DNA from: Oscillospiraceae bacterium | GTDB lineage: Bacteria > Bacillota > Clostridia > Oscillospirales > Oscillospiraceae | NCBI GenBank assembly: GCA_009779845.1 | Contig: WRBE01000017.1 | Location: 1 to 47,997 of the forward strand | DNA: 47,997 nt | Direction: 5' to 3' | In this document: positions 1 through 8,988 of the stretch, one piece after another | Layout: every line of letters starts with the position of its first letter | Numbering within the stretch: position 1 is the stretch's first letter | Translations under genes and position numbers: made by a program | Notes under the pieces: generated by a model | Seen by the model: only the letters and a program-made list of their open reading frames with translations | Database searches by the model: none | What the model was told of the DNA's origin: nothing

Positions 1-1
1 C

Positions 2-1585
2 ACACCGGAGAACGAGTATGTAACAGTAGACTTCTTCTGGAACACGACAGCGACGGATACGGCCCTGTACCGTGGCGTACGTATCGCCCGGGAGACACGG
101 GTAGGCTTGTTTGCGAACCCGCAGCGCACGAACTACACGTTCATCGGCTGGAGTACGGTACGTGACGACCTGGCCTTGGCCAACGAGTTTAACTTTGATG
201 CGCCAGTGACCGCGGAAGTGACCAATGTGTATGCCCAATGGCTAGCAGATACGGTATTCACGCTGACATACGTAGCCGGTACGAATGGAATCGGCGAGCC
301 GCATGTGGTGACTGACGTGCGTGTAGACAGCAATCGTGTATTGCTTGCTCTTAACGTAACAGGTATTACACCGCAAGAAGGGTATCGCTTCATTGGTTGG
401 ATTATCGAGGGTGAGACAGAACTGCGTCAACCTGGTACCATAATCCTAGTTGACGGTGACTTGACGATTGTTGCACAATGGGAACCAATCCCACCTGATG
501 GTCGGATTGAAAAAAGAGCAGGCAGTCGTGTGGCACTCATAGGTACCACCATCGGCTACACAATCACGATAACGAACCATGACACGATTCCAATGACGAA
601 CTACGAAGTGATTGACGAATTGGATACACGCTTGGTCGAATTTGTGGAAGGCAGTCTCCGCATAAACGGAGAGGAAAGCTACAATGCGACACATACAGAC
701 GGCGTGATTCATGTGACACTTAATGAGATAGCACCGGGCGAGACCCTCGCTATCACGTTCCGTGTGACCGTGTTGGATGCGGCAGTAGGAATGACTATTT
801 ACAATACTGCCATATTAAGACATCAGATTCATGGAACGATGGACGCATCCGAAACGGTAGAAGTAAGCATTCTTTCCATTCGTCCCAATCCGGTTCACTA
901 CGCATACCTGATTGGGTTCCCGGATGGAACTGTAGGCCCACGCGCCAATATTACGCGTGCGGAAGTCGCCACGATATTCTTCCGCTTGATTTGCGATGAG
1001 TACCGTATCGAAATCTGGTCACAGGAAAATCCGTTTAGCGATGTGGCTTTGGAGCGGTGGTATAACAACTCCATTTCCACAATGGCAAATGATGGGTTCC
1101 TGCTCGGTATCCCTGATGGTACGTTCCAACCAAGTCGAGCGATTACGCGTGGTGAATTTGCCACCATTGTTTCTAGATTCATGAATGTTACATACACAGG
1201 TGCATATCGCTTCCCTGATATTGATGGACACTGGGCAGCGGATGCAATCAATGCAGTTGCGTATGTCGGTTGGGTATTGGGTTATCCTGATGGTACATTC
1301 CGACCAAACGCTCCAATTACACGTTCGGAAGTGACAGCAATTGTGAATCGGATTTTCATTCGCAATCTAGCAGAAGTAGATTATTTGCTGTACGGCTTGA
1401 TTTCTTGGCCGGACAATGCGAACCCAAATTCATGGTACTATCTGCACATGAAAGAAGCAGCCAACTCAAACCATCACGATATGTTAGAGTGCGGTTTCTA
1501 CAAAATGTGGACAGAGCTAATTCCACCACGTGACTGGGCAGTGCTGCACCACCCGAATTCCAGACCGGAGGATATTTTGCAGTAA
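2..1585 (+). CDS. SLH-domain surface protein, 3' part only
   Basis: The frame is open from base 2 with no start inside the window, so the gene begins upstream; 527 codons remain. Two Listeria-Bacteroides (InlB B-type, Flg_new) repeats lie near residues 35-80 and 85-160, marked by FIGW and YAQW / VAQW motifs. A DUF11-like beta-sandwich follows at about 165-285 (IGYTITITNHDTIPMTNYEV). Three SLH units at about 300-460 carry the ITR(A/G)E signature with GFPDGT, GIPDGT and GYPDGT. A tail with WPDNANPNSWYY ends at residue 527. SLH units bind pyruvylated secondary cell-wall polymer, so the product should be displayed on the cell surface. The tail resembles that of the SLH protease at 33891-39413. 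A TTG near position 107 could be mistaken for the start but lies inside the first repeat. The function of the missing N-terminus is unknown. Confidence 0.9.
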   Translation, partial: TPENEYVTVDFFWNTTATDTALYRGVRIARETRVGLFANPQRTNYTFIGWSTVRDDLALANEFNFDAPVTAEVTNVYAQWLADTVFTLTYVAGTNGIGEPHVVTDVRVDSNRVLLALNVTGITPQEGYRFIGWIIEGETELRQPGTIILVDGDLTIVAQWEPIPPDGRIEKRAGSRVALIGTTIGYTITITNHDTIPMTNYEVIDELDTRLVEFVEGSLRINGEESYNATHTDGVIHVTLNEIAPGETLAITFRVTVLDAAVGMTIYNTAILRHQIHGTMDASETVEVSILSIRPNPVHYAYLIGFPDGTVGPRANITRAEVATIFFRLICDEYRIEIWSQENPFSDVALERWYNNSISTMANDGFLLGIPDGTFQPSRAITRGEFATIVSRFMNVTYTGAYRFPDIDGHWAADAINAVAYVGWVLGYPDGTFRPNAPITRSEVTAIVNRIFIRNLAEVDYLLYGLISWPDNANPNSWYYLHMKEAANSNHHDMLECGFYKMWTELIPPRDWAVLHHPNSRPEDILQ

Positions 1586-1612
1586 GCACGGATACAATGA
1601 TCCCACTGCTTG

Positions 1613-1742
1613 TTGGGGGCGAAATCGCCCCCAAGCCCCCGGTTCGGAGTGCGCAATTTTGCGCACTCCGAACCGGGGGCTTGGCCGTTCTGCTATCAAA
1701 GGTGCCAGTAGCGTGAGTGTATGCTTATTATACACTCACGCT
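1613..1742. repeat. Cluster of three perfect inverted repeats after SLH gene
   Basis: Three hairpins follow each other downstream of the SLH gene. The first is a 9-bp stem at 1613-1621/1626-1634. The second is a perfect 26-bp stem with a 2-nt loop at 1631-1656/1659-1684. The third is a 13-bp stem at 1710-1722/1730-1742. The first two share four bases. None is followed by a T run, so a simple intrinsic terminator is not obvious; they may protect the mRNA 3' end or be dispersed palindromes. The rest of 1743-1900 holds nothing I recognise. Confidence 0.75.
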
Positions 1743-1901
1743 GCCCCATTCATAGTATCATGGAGCGAGTAGACCCCGATTCAGCACCATTTTATCACAA
1801 AGAAAAAGTAAAGGAGCTACTTATAGAGCTTGAGAAAATCAGATTAGGCCGAGGGTTTAAGGATTCTAATAAAGATTGATGGTTTCTTACGCAAAAATCG
1901 C

Positions 1902-1930
1902 TTGACAAAATACGTGAAACCCACTATAAT
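1902..1930 (+). promoter_or_regulatory. Sigma-A-type promoter for tRNA-CAT
   Basis: TTGACA at 1902-1907 and TATAAT at 1925-1930 are separated by 17 bp, a full consensus housekeeping promoter. The tRNA starts about 90 nt after the -10 box, a long leader. The leader contains the 9-mer CGGTTGCTC twice, at 1954 and 1978. Confidence 0.85.
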
Positions 1931-2021
1931 TGCAAGGTGCTTATGTAGTTAGCCGGTTGCTCTCGGGGCATAAAAGACGGTTGCTCAAAGCGATAAAATA
2001 CTGTACTTTCAAAGGTCTCGT

Positions 2022-2098
2022 GGGCCTTTAGCTCAGTTGGTTAGAGCATCCGGCTCATAACCGGACGGTCCTGGGTTCAAGTCCCCGAAGGCCCACCA
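2022..2098 (+). tRNA. tRNA with CAT anticodon (Met, or Ile2 if modified)
   Basis: This is a 77-nt cloverleaf with acceptor stem GGGCCTT/AAGGCCC, D-loop AGTTGGTTAGA, anticodon stem TCCGG/CCGGA, loop CTCATAA with CAT at 2056-2058, T-loop TTCAAGT and an encoded CCA end. The second T-stem pair is a T-C mismatch. CAT can be elongator methionine or, with lysidine at C34, isoleucine AUA; sequence alone does not settle this. The acceptor stem starts with a perfect G-C pair, which argues against an initiator tRNA. Confidence 0.93.
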
Positions 2099-2110
2099 TT
2101 TGAATTTTAC

Positions 2111-2153
2111 TCAAACCCCATCCAAAAAATTGAGATGGGGTTTTGAGGTTTTT
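2111..2153 (+). terminator. Intrinsic terminator after tRNA-CAT
   Basis: The stem TCAAACCCCATC (2111-2122) pairs with GATGGGGTTTTGA (2134-2146, one bulged T). A T-rich stretch follows at 2149-2153. It separates the tRNA transcript from polA. Confidence 0.75.
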
Positions 2154-2233
2154 CAAAATCAACATAAGTTGTTAGGCAGGGAGACTTTGTTCCTTTTTGA
2201 CGACACCCAAACCAACCATCAGGAGGCCACCCC

Positions 2234-4792
2234 ATGAAACTTATGGTCATCGACGGCAACAGCATCATCAACAGAGCGTTCTATGGTATCCGTATGCTCA
2301 CCACCAAGGACGGCACCCCCACCAACGCCGTTTACGGATTCCTTAACATGTTACAAAAGCTATTGGCGGAAGAAAGCCCGGACGGGCTTTGTGTCACCTT
2401 TGACCTCAAAGGCCCTACGTTCCGGCATGAGCAATACGACCAATACAAAGCCCAGCGCCGCCCCATGCCGGAGGAGTTGGCGATCCAGATGCCGATCATG
2501 AAAGAGGTCTTAGACCGCATGAACGTCCCACGGTATGAACTGCAAGGGTTTGAAGCGGACGACCTTATCGGCACCATTGCGGTGAAGAGCCACGATGCAG
2601 ACTGGGAGTGCGTTATCGTCACCGGGGATAAGGATGATTTGCAACTGGTCACGGATAAAGTCACTGTCAAGCTGGTTACCAGCCGTATGGGGCAGACCAA
2701 AACCGAGGACTACACGCCCAGAAAGGTGCAAGAAGTCTATGGCTTCGGCCCCCGGCAGATTATTGACCTCAAGGCCCTCATGGGGGACAGTTCCGACAAC
2801 ATTCCCGGTGTCCCCGGCGTGGGGGAAAAGACAGCCATGGACTTGATTCAGCGGTACGGCACGATTGGGGATATTTACAGCAACCTGCCGGAACTGGAAA
2901 TCAAAGACGGTGTGCGGAAAAAACTGGCCGAGGGGGAAGAGAGCGCCCGGATGTCTTACGAGCTGGCCACCATTGTCTGTGATGTGCCCTTTGACTTCAC
3001 GCCGGAAGCCACACTGCGGCAAAGACCCGACGCGGAGGGCTTGCGGGCATTGTTCGTGAAATTGGAATTTTTGAGTCTGATTCCGAAATTTGGGCTAGAA
3101 GGCGCAGTCTCTGCACCAGAAGCAAGCACCGCGGCTATCCCAGTAGAGCATATCCAGACAGAAGAAGCCCTAGAAGCCCTGCTCGCCCGGTGCAAGGCCG
3201 CAGACTATGTGGCGGTGCGGGCCTTAGAGGAATTAGACGGCGTAGAGATCGGTGAGGCCGACCGGGTTAGCGTAGTCATGTGGAACGCAGTAGGGGAGGG
3301 GTATAATCCCTTTCTACAGGCCCTGTTCGGTGCAGAAGTGACCAAAGTAGGTCACCATATCAAAGATACCATGCGGGACTTGCTGGCTGAAAGTATGGAT
3401 GCAGAAGGCTATTGTTTTGACACGGCGTTAGCGGCGTATTTGCTGGAACCCACGGTGAATACGTATGAGTTGGAACAGCTCTCTGCCCAATATTTAGACG
3501 GGACGATATCCGAGCCTGCACATATCGCATACGCCCTATACCCGATACTAAACAAGCGGTTGGAGGCACAAAAACTCACACGGGTATTTACAGAGATTGA
3601 AATGCCCCTTTGCCGGGTGCTGGCAAAAATGGAACACGCAGGATTTCTGGTTGACCGCACGGCCTTGAAAACCTTCGGGGACCAATTATCTGGCTGGATT
3701 AGCGACACCCAGCGGGACATCTATGAGATGGCGGGGCAGGAATTTAATATCAGCTCGCCCAAACAACTGGGTCAAATCTTGTTTGACGTGCTGGGTCTGC
3801 CTCCCAGTAAAAAGACCAAGACCGGGTATTCTACCAATGCGGAAGTGTTGGAAAAACTCAAGCCCCAGCATGAGATTATCCAGAAAATTTTAGATTATCG
3901 GGAGTACACCAAACTCAAAAGCACCTATGCTGACGGTCTAACGAAAACCATTGCCGCTGATGGGCGGATTCATTCCCATTTCCAGATGACCGTCACCGCC
4001 ACCGGGCGGCTCAGTTCTACGGAGCCGAATTTGCAAAATATCCCCGTCCGCAAAGAGCTGGGCGGTGAGATTCGAAAAATGTTTGTGGCCCCTGCTGGGA
4101 AAACTTTGGTGGATGCGGACTATTCCCAGATTGAGCTGCGGCTTCTGGCCCACATCTCTGGGGATGAGACCATGCAACGGGCGTTTACCACCGGGGAGGA
4201 TATTCACACCGTCACCGCCTCACAGGTATTTGACGTGCCCTTAGATGAGGTGACACCGCACATGCGGAGCAGTGCCAAGGCGGTAAATTTCGGCATTGTC
4301 TACGGCATCTCAGCGTTTTCCCTAGCCCAAGATATCGGCGTCAGCCAGCCGGAGGCCAAGCGGTATATTGAAAACTATCTGGCCAAATACCACGGTGTGC
4401 GAGATTATATGACCAGTATTGTAGAGGCGGCGAAGCAAAACGGTCAGGTGGAGACCCTGTTCGGGCGGATTCGCCCTTTGCCAGAGCTACAGGCATCGGA
4501 TTTTAACACAAGGGCCTTTGGTGAGCGGGTGGCCTTAAACATGCCCATCCAAGGGACAGCGGCGGACATTATGAAGCTTGCCATGATCCGGGTACATGAC
4601 CGGCTAGAGCGGGAAAAATTAGAGGCCCGGCTCGTCTTACAAGTCCACGATGAATTGATTGTCGAGTGCCCGGATGCAGAGGCAGATCAGGTATGCGCCC
4701 TCGTAGAAGAGGAGATGGAGCAAGTCATGACACTTACCATTCCTCTAACGGCTGAGGCCAAGTGCGGCAAGACATGGTTTGACGCCAAATGA
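2234..4792 (+). CDS. polA: DNA polymerase I
   Basis: This 852-residue enzyme fills gaps in repair and Okazaki-fragment processing. The N-terminal 5'-3' exonuclease (about 1-290) starts MVIDGNSIINRAFYG and includes a GDSSDNIPGVPGVGEKTA helix-hairpin-helix. The middle domain (about 300-460) lacks the DxE proofreading residues, as in Bacillus-type Pol I. The polymerase domain (about 470-852) has motif A VDADYSQIELR with catalytic Asp629, the motif B O-helix RSSAKAVNFGIVYG, and motif C QVHDE with catalytic Asp806. The ATG follows CAGGAGG with good spacing. Its stop overlaps the rimI start as ATGA, so it is probably cotranscribed with rimI, the acyltransferase and tsaD. I found no convincing promoter between 2153 and 2234. 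Confidence 0.98.
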   Translation: MKLMVIDGNSIINRAFYGIRMLTTKDGTPTNAVYGFLNMLQKLLAEESPDGLCVTFDLKGPTFRHEQYDQYKAQRRPMPEELAIQMPIMKEVLDRMNVPRYELQGFEADDLIGTIAVKSHDADWECVIVTGDKDDLQLVTDKVTVKLVTSRMGQTKTEDYTPRKVQEVYGFGPRQIIDLKALMGDSSDNIPGVPGVGEKTAMDLIQRYGTIGDIYSNLPELEIKDGVRKKLAEGEESARMSYELATIVCDVPFDFTPEATLRQRPDAEGLRALFVKLEFLSLIPKFGLEGAVSAPEASTAAIPVEHIQTEEALEALLARCKAADYVAVRALEELDGVEIGEADRVSVVMWNAVGEGYNPFLQALFGAEVTKVGHHIKDTMRDLLAESMDAEGYCFDTALAAYLLEPTVNTYELEQLSAQYLDGTISEPAHIAYALYPILNKRLEAQKLTRVFTEIEMPLCRVLAKMEHAGFLVDRTALKTFGDQLSGWISDTQRDIYEMAGQEFNISSPKQLGQILFDVLGLPPSKKTKTGYSTNAEVLEKLKPQHEIIQKILDYREYTKLKSTYADGLTKTIAADGRIHSHFQMTVTATGRLSSTEPNLQNIPVRKELGGEIRKMFVAPAGKTLVDADYSQIELRLLAHISGDETMQRAFTTGEDIHTVTASQVFDVPLDEVTPHMRSSAKAVNFGIVYGISAFSLAQDIGVSQPEAKRYIENYLAKYHGVRDYMTSIVEAAKQNGQVETLFGRIRPLPELQASDFNTRAFGERVALNMPIQGTAADIMKLAMIRVHDRLEREKLEARLVLQVHDELIVECPDAEADQVCALVEEEMEQVMTLTIPLTAEAKCGKTWFDAK

Positions 4793-5256
4793 CAATCCAA
4801 ATCAAACCGGCCGAACCCCGTCACCTGTCAGAAATTGTGGGCTTAGAGCATGAAATTTTTCCCGACCCGTGGAGTGCGGCTCTGTTAGAGCGAAGGCTTC
4901 ACGACTCCGCCACCCGCTTTCTCGTAGCGGAAGGGGAGGGGGCTATCCAAGGCTACGGCATCCTCCAACTTCTTCCCCCGGAGGCGGAACTTTTCAATAT
5001 CGCAGTCAATCCCACCGCTCGGCGGCAGGGGGTGGGGAAGTGTTTGTTGGAAGCATTGCTGGAAACCGCCAAAGCCGAGGGTGTAACGGCCATCCACTTA
5101 GAGGTACGAGCCTCTAACATCGGGGCGTTGGCGTTATATAATAGGTTAGGGTTTCGGCAGATTGGTTTACGTAAAAAATATTATGACAACCCATGCGAAG
5201 ATGCGGTGTTGATGTGCCGGAAAGGGAGCCTTGATGAGAAGACATTTTATAGATAA
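4789..5256 (+). CDS. rimI: Ribosomal protein S18-alanine N-acetyltransferase family (GNAT)
   Basis: This is a 155-residue GNAT-fold acetyltransferase. The acetyl-CoA loop RRQGVGKCLL (about 78-87) follows the strand AELFNIAVNP. The distal signature is HLEVRASNIGALALYNRLGF, and the C-terminus FRQIGLRKKYYDNPCEDAVLM is typical of RimI, which acetylates the N-terminal alanine of ribosomal protein S18. The start overlaps the polA stop by 4 bp. RimI genes often sit beside the tRNA t6A gene tsaD; here tsaD is two genes downstream, which supports the assignment over a generic GNAT. Its physiological substrate in Firmicutes is less certain than in Escherichia coli. Confidence 0.92.
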   Translation: MTIQIKPAEPRHLSEIVGLEHEIFPDPWSAALLERRLHDSATRFLVAEGEGAIQGYGILQLLPPEAELFNIAVNPTARRQGVGKCLLEALLETAKAEGVTAIHLEVRASNIGALALYNRLGFRQIGLRKKYYDNPCEDAVLMCRKGSLDEKTFYR

Positions 5257-6334
5257 CATCCGCTGGCTCTGCATCTTCATGTTATTTCCGTTCCATGTAT
5301 TTCGGATATACAACTCCTTTATGGAAGGGTTTTACGTAGAGGGAGAGAATGTCGTCCTAACAACGGGATTCATTGTTGCGACTTCTCCTTGGTTCATGCC
5401 GCTCTTGTTTGTGATTGCAGGGATAAGCTCGGCCTATGCATTAAACAAAAAAACAGCCGGTGTGTATATAAAAGAACGTGTATGTAAACTACTCATCCCG
5501 CTGGTCAGCGGGATTCTTTTGGTGGTTCCTGCTCAGACCTACTTTGCAGAGCGATTCCACAATGGATATACAGGCGGCTACCTGCACCAGTATATTCTGT
5601 TTTTTACTGGCCCCACCGACCTGACCGGGTATACAGGCGGATTTACACCGGCGCATTTGTGGTTTATTTTATATCTGTTTGTGATTTCAATGGCGGCCCT
5701 GCCGATTATGTCCGCTTATAAAAACGCAAGACGAAAACTGGCCCCGGAAAAAATTTCTCTATGGGTGTTGCCGTTGCTGGGTATGATCCCGCTTTTGATG
5801 ACACCGATCTTAGACTTTGGCGGAATGAGCGTGGGGACATATTTTGCGTACTTTATGCTGGGATACTTGTTGCTGTCAAATGATGCCCTCATACAAAAGC
5901 TTGATCGCCGCCGTTTTCCGCTGCTGGCGGCTTCAGGTGTTTTCATGATTCTATTTGTCTCTGGGTGGTTGTTGCAGTTACATGGTATGTTTGAAATGCC
6001 GCAGGTGATTATGGGTGTGCTCCAACGACTTTACGGATGGATTGCAATTCTTACGATTTTAGGGCTTGGCAATCGCTATTTAAATTTCAGAAATAGAGGG
6101 TTCGATTATTTCTCAGCATCTTCTTTTCCGGTTTATCTGTTTCACCAGTCTTGGATTGTTGCGGTTGCCTATTATGTGCTTTTGGCAACGGATCATGTAC
6201 CGGTTCAAATGATTTTGATTCTATCCATCAGTTTTGTGCTCACGTATGCAACGTATGAGTTATGCAGGCGCATACCCGGTGTCCGGTTCTTATTTGGAAT
6301 AAAACCCCGCCAGACTGTGAAGGAGACCTTATGA
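5234..6334 (+). CDS. Membrane acyltransferase, acyltransferase-3 family
   Basis: This 366-residue multi-spanning protein has about ten hydrophobic segments. It opens with RRHFIDNIRWLCIFMLFPFH, typical of acyltransferase-3 (PF01757) proteins, where the conserved early histidine (here in FPFHVFRIYN) is needed for transfer of acyl groups to sugars or other extracytoplasmic acceptors. The ATG at 5234 is preferred over the TTG three bases earlier because AAAGGGAG lies just upstream. It overlaps the end of rimI by 23 bp, and its own stop overlaps the tsaD ATG (ATGA). The acceptor cannot be read from sequence. Its place between rimI and tsaD is unusual and looks like an insertion into a housekeeping operon. 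Confidence 0.85.
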   Translation: MRRHFIDNIRWLCIFMLFPFHVFRIYNSFMEGFYVEGENVVLTTGFIVATSPWFMPLLFVIAGISSAYALNKKTAGVYIKERVCKLLIPLVSGILLVVPAQTYFAERFHNGYTGGYLHQYILFFTGPTDLTGYTGGFTPAHLWFILYLFVISMAALPIMSAYKNARRKLAPEKISLWVLPLLGMIPLLMTPILDFGGMSVGTYFAYFMLGYLLLSNDALIQKLDRRRFPLLAASGVFMILFVSGWLLQLHGMFEMPQVIMGVLQRLYGWIAILTILGLGNRYLNFRNRGFDYFSASSFPVYLFHQSWIVAVAYYVLLATDHVPVQMILILSISFVLTYATYELCRRIPGVRFLFGIKPRQTVKETL

Positions 6335-7332
6335 TTATCCTAGCAATTGAGACATCTTGTGACGAGACAGGCGTTGCCATTTCCCGCAATGGGCGGGAAA
6401 TTTTGGCAAACGTGGTGTTTTCCCAATCTGACCTCCACGCCCTTTACGGCGGGGTGGTGCCGGAGATTGCGTCTCGGAACCATATTATCGTCCTCACCAA
6501 GTTGGTGGAGGATGCGTTAACACAGGCCAAACTGACGAAAGCAGACCTAGACGCCATCGCCGTCACCTACGCCCCTGGACTTATCGGGGCACTGTTGGTG
6601 GGGGTGAATGTTGCAAAGAGTATGGCGTATGCGTTGGGGATTCCCCTGATTCCTGTCCATCACATCCATGGTCATATTGCGGCAAATTACATTGCCTACC
6701 CAGAGCTTACACCGCCCTTTCTCTGTCTCGTGGTGTCCGGCGGACATAGCCAGTTGGTGGATGTGCGAGGGTATACGGATATGGCGATTATCGGAAGCTC
6801 TCGAGACGATGCAGCGGGGGAGTGCTTTGACAAAGTGGCCCGTGTCTTAGGGCTGGGCTATCCCGGCGGCAAGGCCCTAGACGACCTGTCCCAAGGCGGG
6901 GACGACAGTGCCTATCCGCTGCCCCGGTCTGTCATAGCGGACGCACCGCTAGACATGAGTTTTTCCGGCCTGAAAACGGCGGTGATTAACCTGATTCACA
7001 ACAAAGAGCAAAAGGGAGAACCCCTTGACCCACAGGGGCTGGCGGCTTCCTTTGCGGCGGCAGTTAGCGACACGCTGGTGCCCCGCACCATCCAAGCGGC
7101 CCAAAGCTTGGGTTATACAAATATCGCTGTGGCTGGCGGTGTGGCGGCAAATTCTCGGATTCGCCGGGATTTGGAGACTGCCGCTGAGAAGCAGGGATTC
7201 AACCTATATTTGCCGCCCCTATCCCTCTGCGGCGACAACGCCGCCATGATTGCCTGTCAGGCGTATTTTGAGCCACTGCCGGGGGTGCTGGCGCATTTGG
7301 ATTTGAATGCGTATGCCACGAAGGGGATTTGA
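6331..7332 (+). CDS. tsaD: tRNA threonylcarbamoyladenosine transferase TsaD
   Basis: TsaD (Kae1/YgjD family) transfers threonylcarbamoyl from TC-AMP to A37 of ANN-decoding tRNAs, working with TsaB and TsaE. The 333-residue protein starts MIILAIETSCDETGVAI (ASKHA phosphate loop). It has the metal-binding histidines in HHIHGHIAANY (about 109-119), the SGGHSQL loop, GECFDKVARVLGLGYPGG and the C-terminal CGDNAAMIACQA. The start at 6331 is chosen because GAAGGAG precedes it and the start is fused to the upstream stop; an upstream in-frame ATG at 6262 lies inside the acyltransferase gene. tsaB and tsaE are not in the window. It converges with the SDR gene, with 18 bp between stops. Confidence 0.97.
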   Translation: MIILAIETSCDETGVAISRNGREILANVVFSQSDLHALYGGVVPEIASRNHIIVLTKLVEDALTQAKLTKADLDAIAVTYAPGLIGALLVGVNVAKSMAYALGIPLIPVHHIHGHIAANYIAYPELTPPFLCLVVSGGHSQLVDVRGYTDMAIIGSSRDDAAGECFDKVARVLGLGYPGGKALDDLSQGGDDSAYPLPRSVIADAPLDMSFSGLKTAVINLIHNKEQKGEPLDPQGLAASFAAAVSDTLVPRTIQAAQSLGYTNIAVAGGVAANSRIRRDLETAAEKQGFNLYLPPLSLCGDNAAMIACQAYFEPLPGVLAHLDLNAYATKGI

Positions 7333-7350
7333 TGTGCAACACAAGGCGGT

Positions 7351-8128
7351 TTATGGTGTAGTCAACAGTTTCTTTGTGATAGCGTTAAGAATAAACGATG
7401 GCGTAATCTTAGAAGACCATACCAAAAGTTGATTATACGCGCCAGCAATCGCCACCGATTTTCCTTTCAGCAAAGCTTTATACCCAATGTCAGCAACTGT
7501 GGCGGGGTTCATCACAAAAAATTTGAACAGCAAAGTATGTTCCATCCCCGCTTTTTCTGCAAATCCCGTCTTTGTTGCGCCGGGGCAGAGGGTGGTGATC
7601 GTCACGCCGCTTCCTTTTAGCTCGGCGCCTATTGCCTTTGAAACGGACAGTATGTAAGCCTTTGTTGCCGTATATACCGCATCATAAGGGCAGGGCATGT
7701 ACAGAACCGGTTGAGCCGAGGTTACATACACGCCCGTATCCATTTTTCACCATATTGGGGAGAAACAATTTCATCATTTCCGTTGTGAATATTGCGTGGA
7801 GGTGTATCATTTCCACTTCTTTATGCATGTCCGTTTTCAAAAAGTGTCCGGCTTCGTTGAATCCTGCGTTGTTGATTAAGAGCTGTATTGACAGGCCTCG
7901 CTCATCCACTGTGTCAAACACTGTTTGTGCCGAGCCGGGCTTTGTTAAATCCAATGGTATCATTGAAACAGTAATACCATGTTGTTCAGATAGCATACTC
8001 GCCTGTGCGTGCAATTTTTCGGCATCCCGTGCCACCAAAACCAGATTATATTTCTCACGGGCCAACTTATCAACAAAGGCCTTTCCGATGCCGCTTGTTG
8101 CGCCTGTAACTAACGCCGTCTGAGCCAT
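7351..8128 (-). pseudogene. Short-chain dehydrogenase/reductase, frameshifted
   Basis: The N-terminal part (8128 down to about 7700) is a classical SDR: TGATSGIG cofactor loop, NNAG motif and NLGSTGS catalytic serine region. The C-terminal part, with the YTATK catalytic Tyr-Lys pair, is in another frame. Removing one base from the GGG at 7693-7695 (plus strand) restores a continuous GSTGSVHACPYDAVYTATK, so the lesion is a single-base insertion in a short C run. The rejoined protein would be about 258 residues, normal for an NAD(P)-dependent SDR. The ATG at 8128 is preferred because MAQTALVTGATSG starts there and AGAGGGG lies upstream. It starts 2 bp after the stop of the EFR1 gene and is probably cotranscribed. 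It may be a true recent pseudogene or a sequencing error. The substrate is unknown. Confidence 0.85.
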
Positions 8129-8130
8129 AT

Positions 8131-8883
8131 TCACACGACCCCTCTGTATTGCCTTTTTATCTTTCCGGAAAGAAGCACAGTAATCGCCTTTTCCGGGCAT
8201 CTGTTGATACAGCGATAGCACATGGTGCAGTTATGATTATGCCGAATGTCCCCATTTTCCATAGAAAAGTTACCCATAGGGCAAATCGCAATACACAGAC
8301 CGCATTTGGTGCAATCGCCATCTATACTGACCCCGCGGTTGGCCTGTTTTTCTACAGCCGACATGAATACTGCCTGCGGCACCCCTAATATGCGAGACGG
8401 AATAGAAAACCCACGTTTTTTGACGGTTCCATCCTGAATATCACGGCAAGTGGATTCCATCCGTCTATTTGCTCTTGCAAGAAATTTTTGAATACCCGCT
8501 TCGCTCGATATGGGCAATATAGGTATATCGTTCATGTTATTCGGCATGAAGAAATGCTCTGTATAGATCACTTCTACGTAATTTTTTGGAAACAGCATGG
8601 CAAATTTTCTTGTCCCGTCACCGGAGAGCATGAGCTGTGTGCAAAAGATGATTATTTTTTTGCCTTTGAGTGGGTTCATGTATTGCGCCACGAACTCTCG
8701 CATCATTCTTGGTACGCTGGACATGTAAACCGGATAACAGAACGCAATCACATCTTCTGCGCTGATGATTTCTTCAAAGTCAATGCGTTCTTCAATGGAG
8801 TGACATGTAGCGTTCTTATTTTGACAAAATAACTTGGCAATGTATTCTGAATTTCCCGTGCCTGAAAAATAAAACATAACCAT
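8131..8883 (-). CDS. EFR1-type flavodoxin/ferredoxin fusion
   Basis: This 250-residue predicted electron-transfer protein has an N-terminal flavodoxin-like domain (MFYFSGTGNSEYIAKLF binds FMN phosphate; CYPVYMSSVPRMM is the second FMN loop). Two [4Fe-4S] ferredoxin motifs follow near the C-terminus: CTKCGLCIAICP and CTMCYRCINRCP. This matches the EFR1 family common in anaerobic Firmicutes. AGGAGG lies 9 nt before the ATG at 8883; a TTG one codon upstream is also possible. It leads a two-gene unit with the frameshifted SDR and diverges from the TetR regulator at 9047, which suggests regulation by that protein. The redox partner is not identifiable. Confidence 0.9.
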   Translation of the reverse strand: MVMFYFSGTGNSEYIAKLFCQNKNATCHSIEERIDFEEIISAEDVIAFCYPVYMSSVPRMMREFVAQYMNPLKGKKIIIFCTQLMLSGDGTRKFAMLFPKNYVEVIYTEHFFMPNNMNDIPILPISSEAGIQKFLARANRRMESTCRDIQDGTVKKRGFSIPSRILGVPQAVFMSAVEKQANRGVSIDGDCTKCGLCIAICPMGNFSMENGDIRHNHNCTMCYRCINRCPEKAITVLLSGKIKRQYRGVV

Positions 8884-8944
8884 CAACTGGTTCCTCCTGT
8901 TTGGTCGGTTATTTAGACAAGTGTTGTGTTTTCCGACAGCTTAT

Positions 8945-8973
8945 ATTATAATAGATATATATACGGCTATCAA
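8945..8973 (-). promoter_or_regulatory. Promoter for EFR1-SDR unit
   Basis: On the minus strand TTGATA (8973-8968) and TATAAT (8950-8945) are 17 bp apart, about 60 bp upstream of the EFR1 start. Confidence 0.7.
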
Positions 8974-8988
8974 CAATCAATTTTAGAT

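Noticed and set aside
133-1251. Minus-strand open frames opposite the first SLH gene
   Set aside because: They lack ribosome sites, and the plus frame carries clear SLH and InlB-type motifs.
1530-1772. Open frame spanning the hairpin cluster
   Set aside because: It overlaps the SLH gene end and three palindromes, with no start signals.
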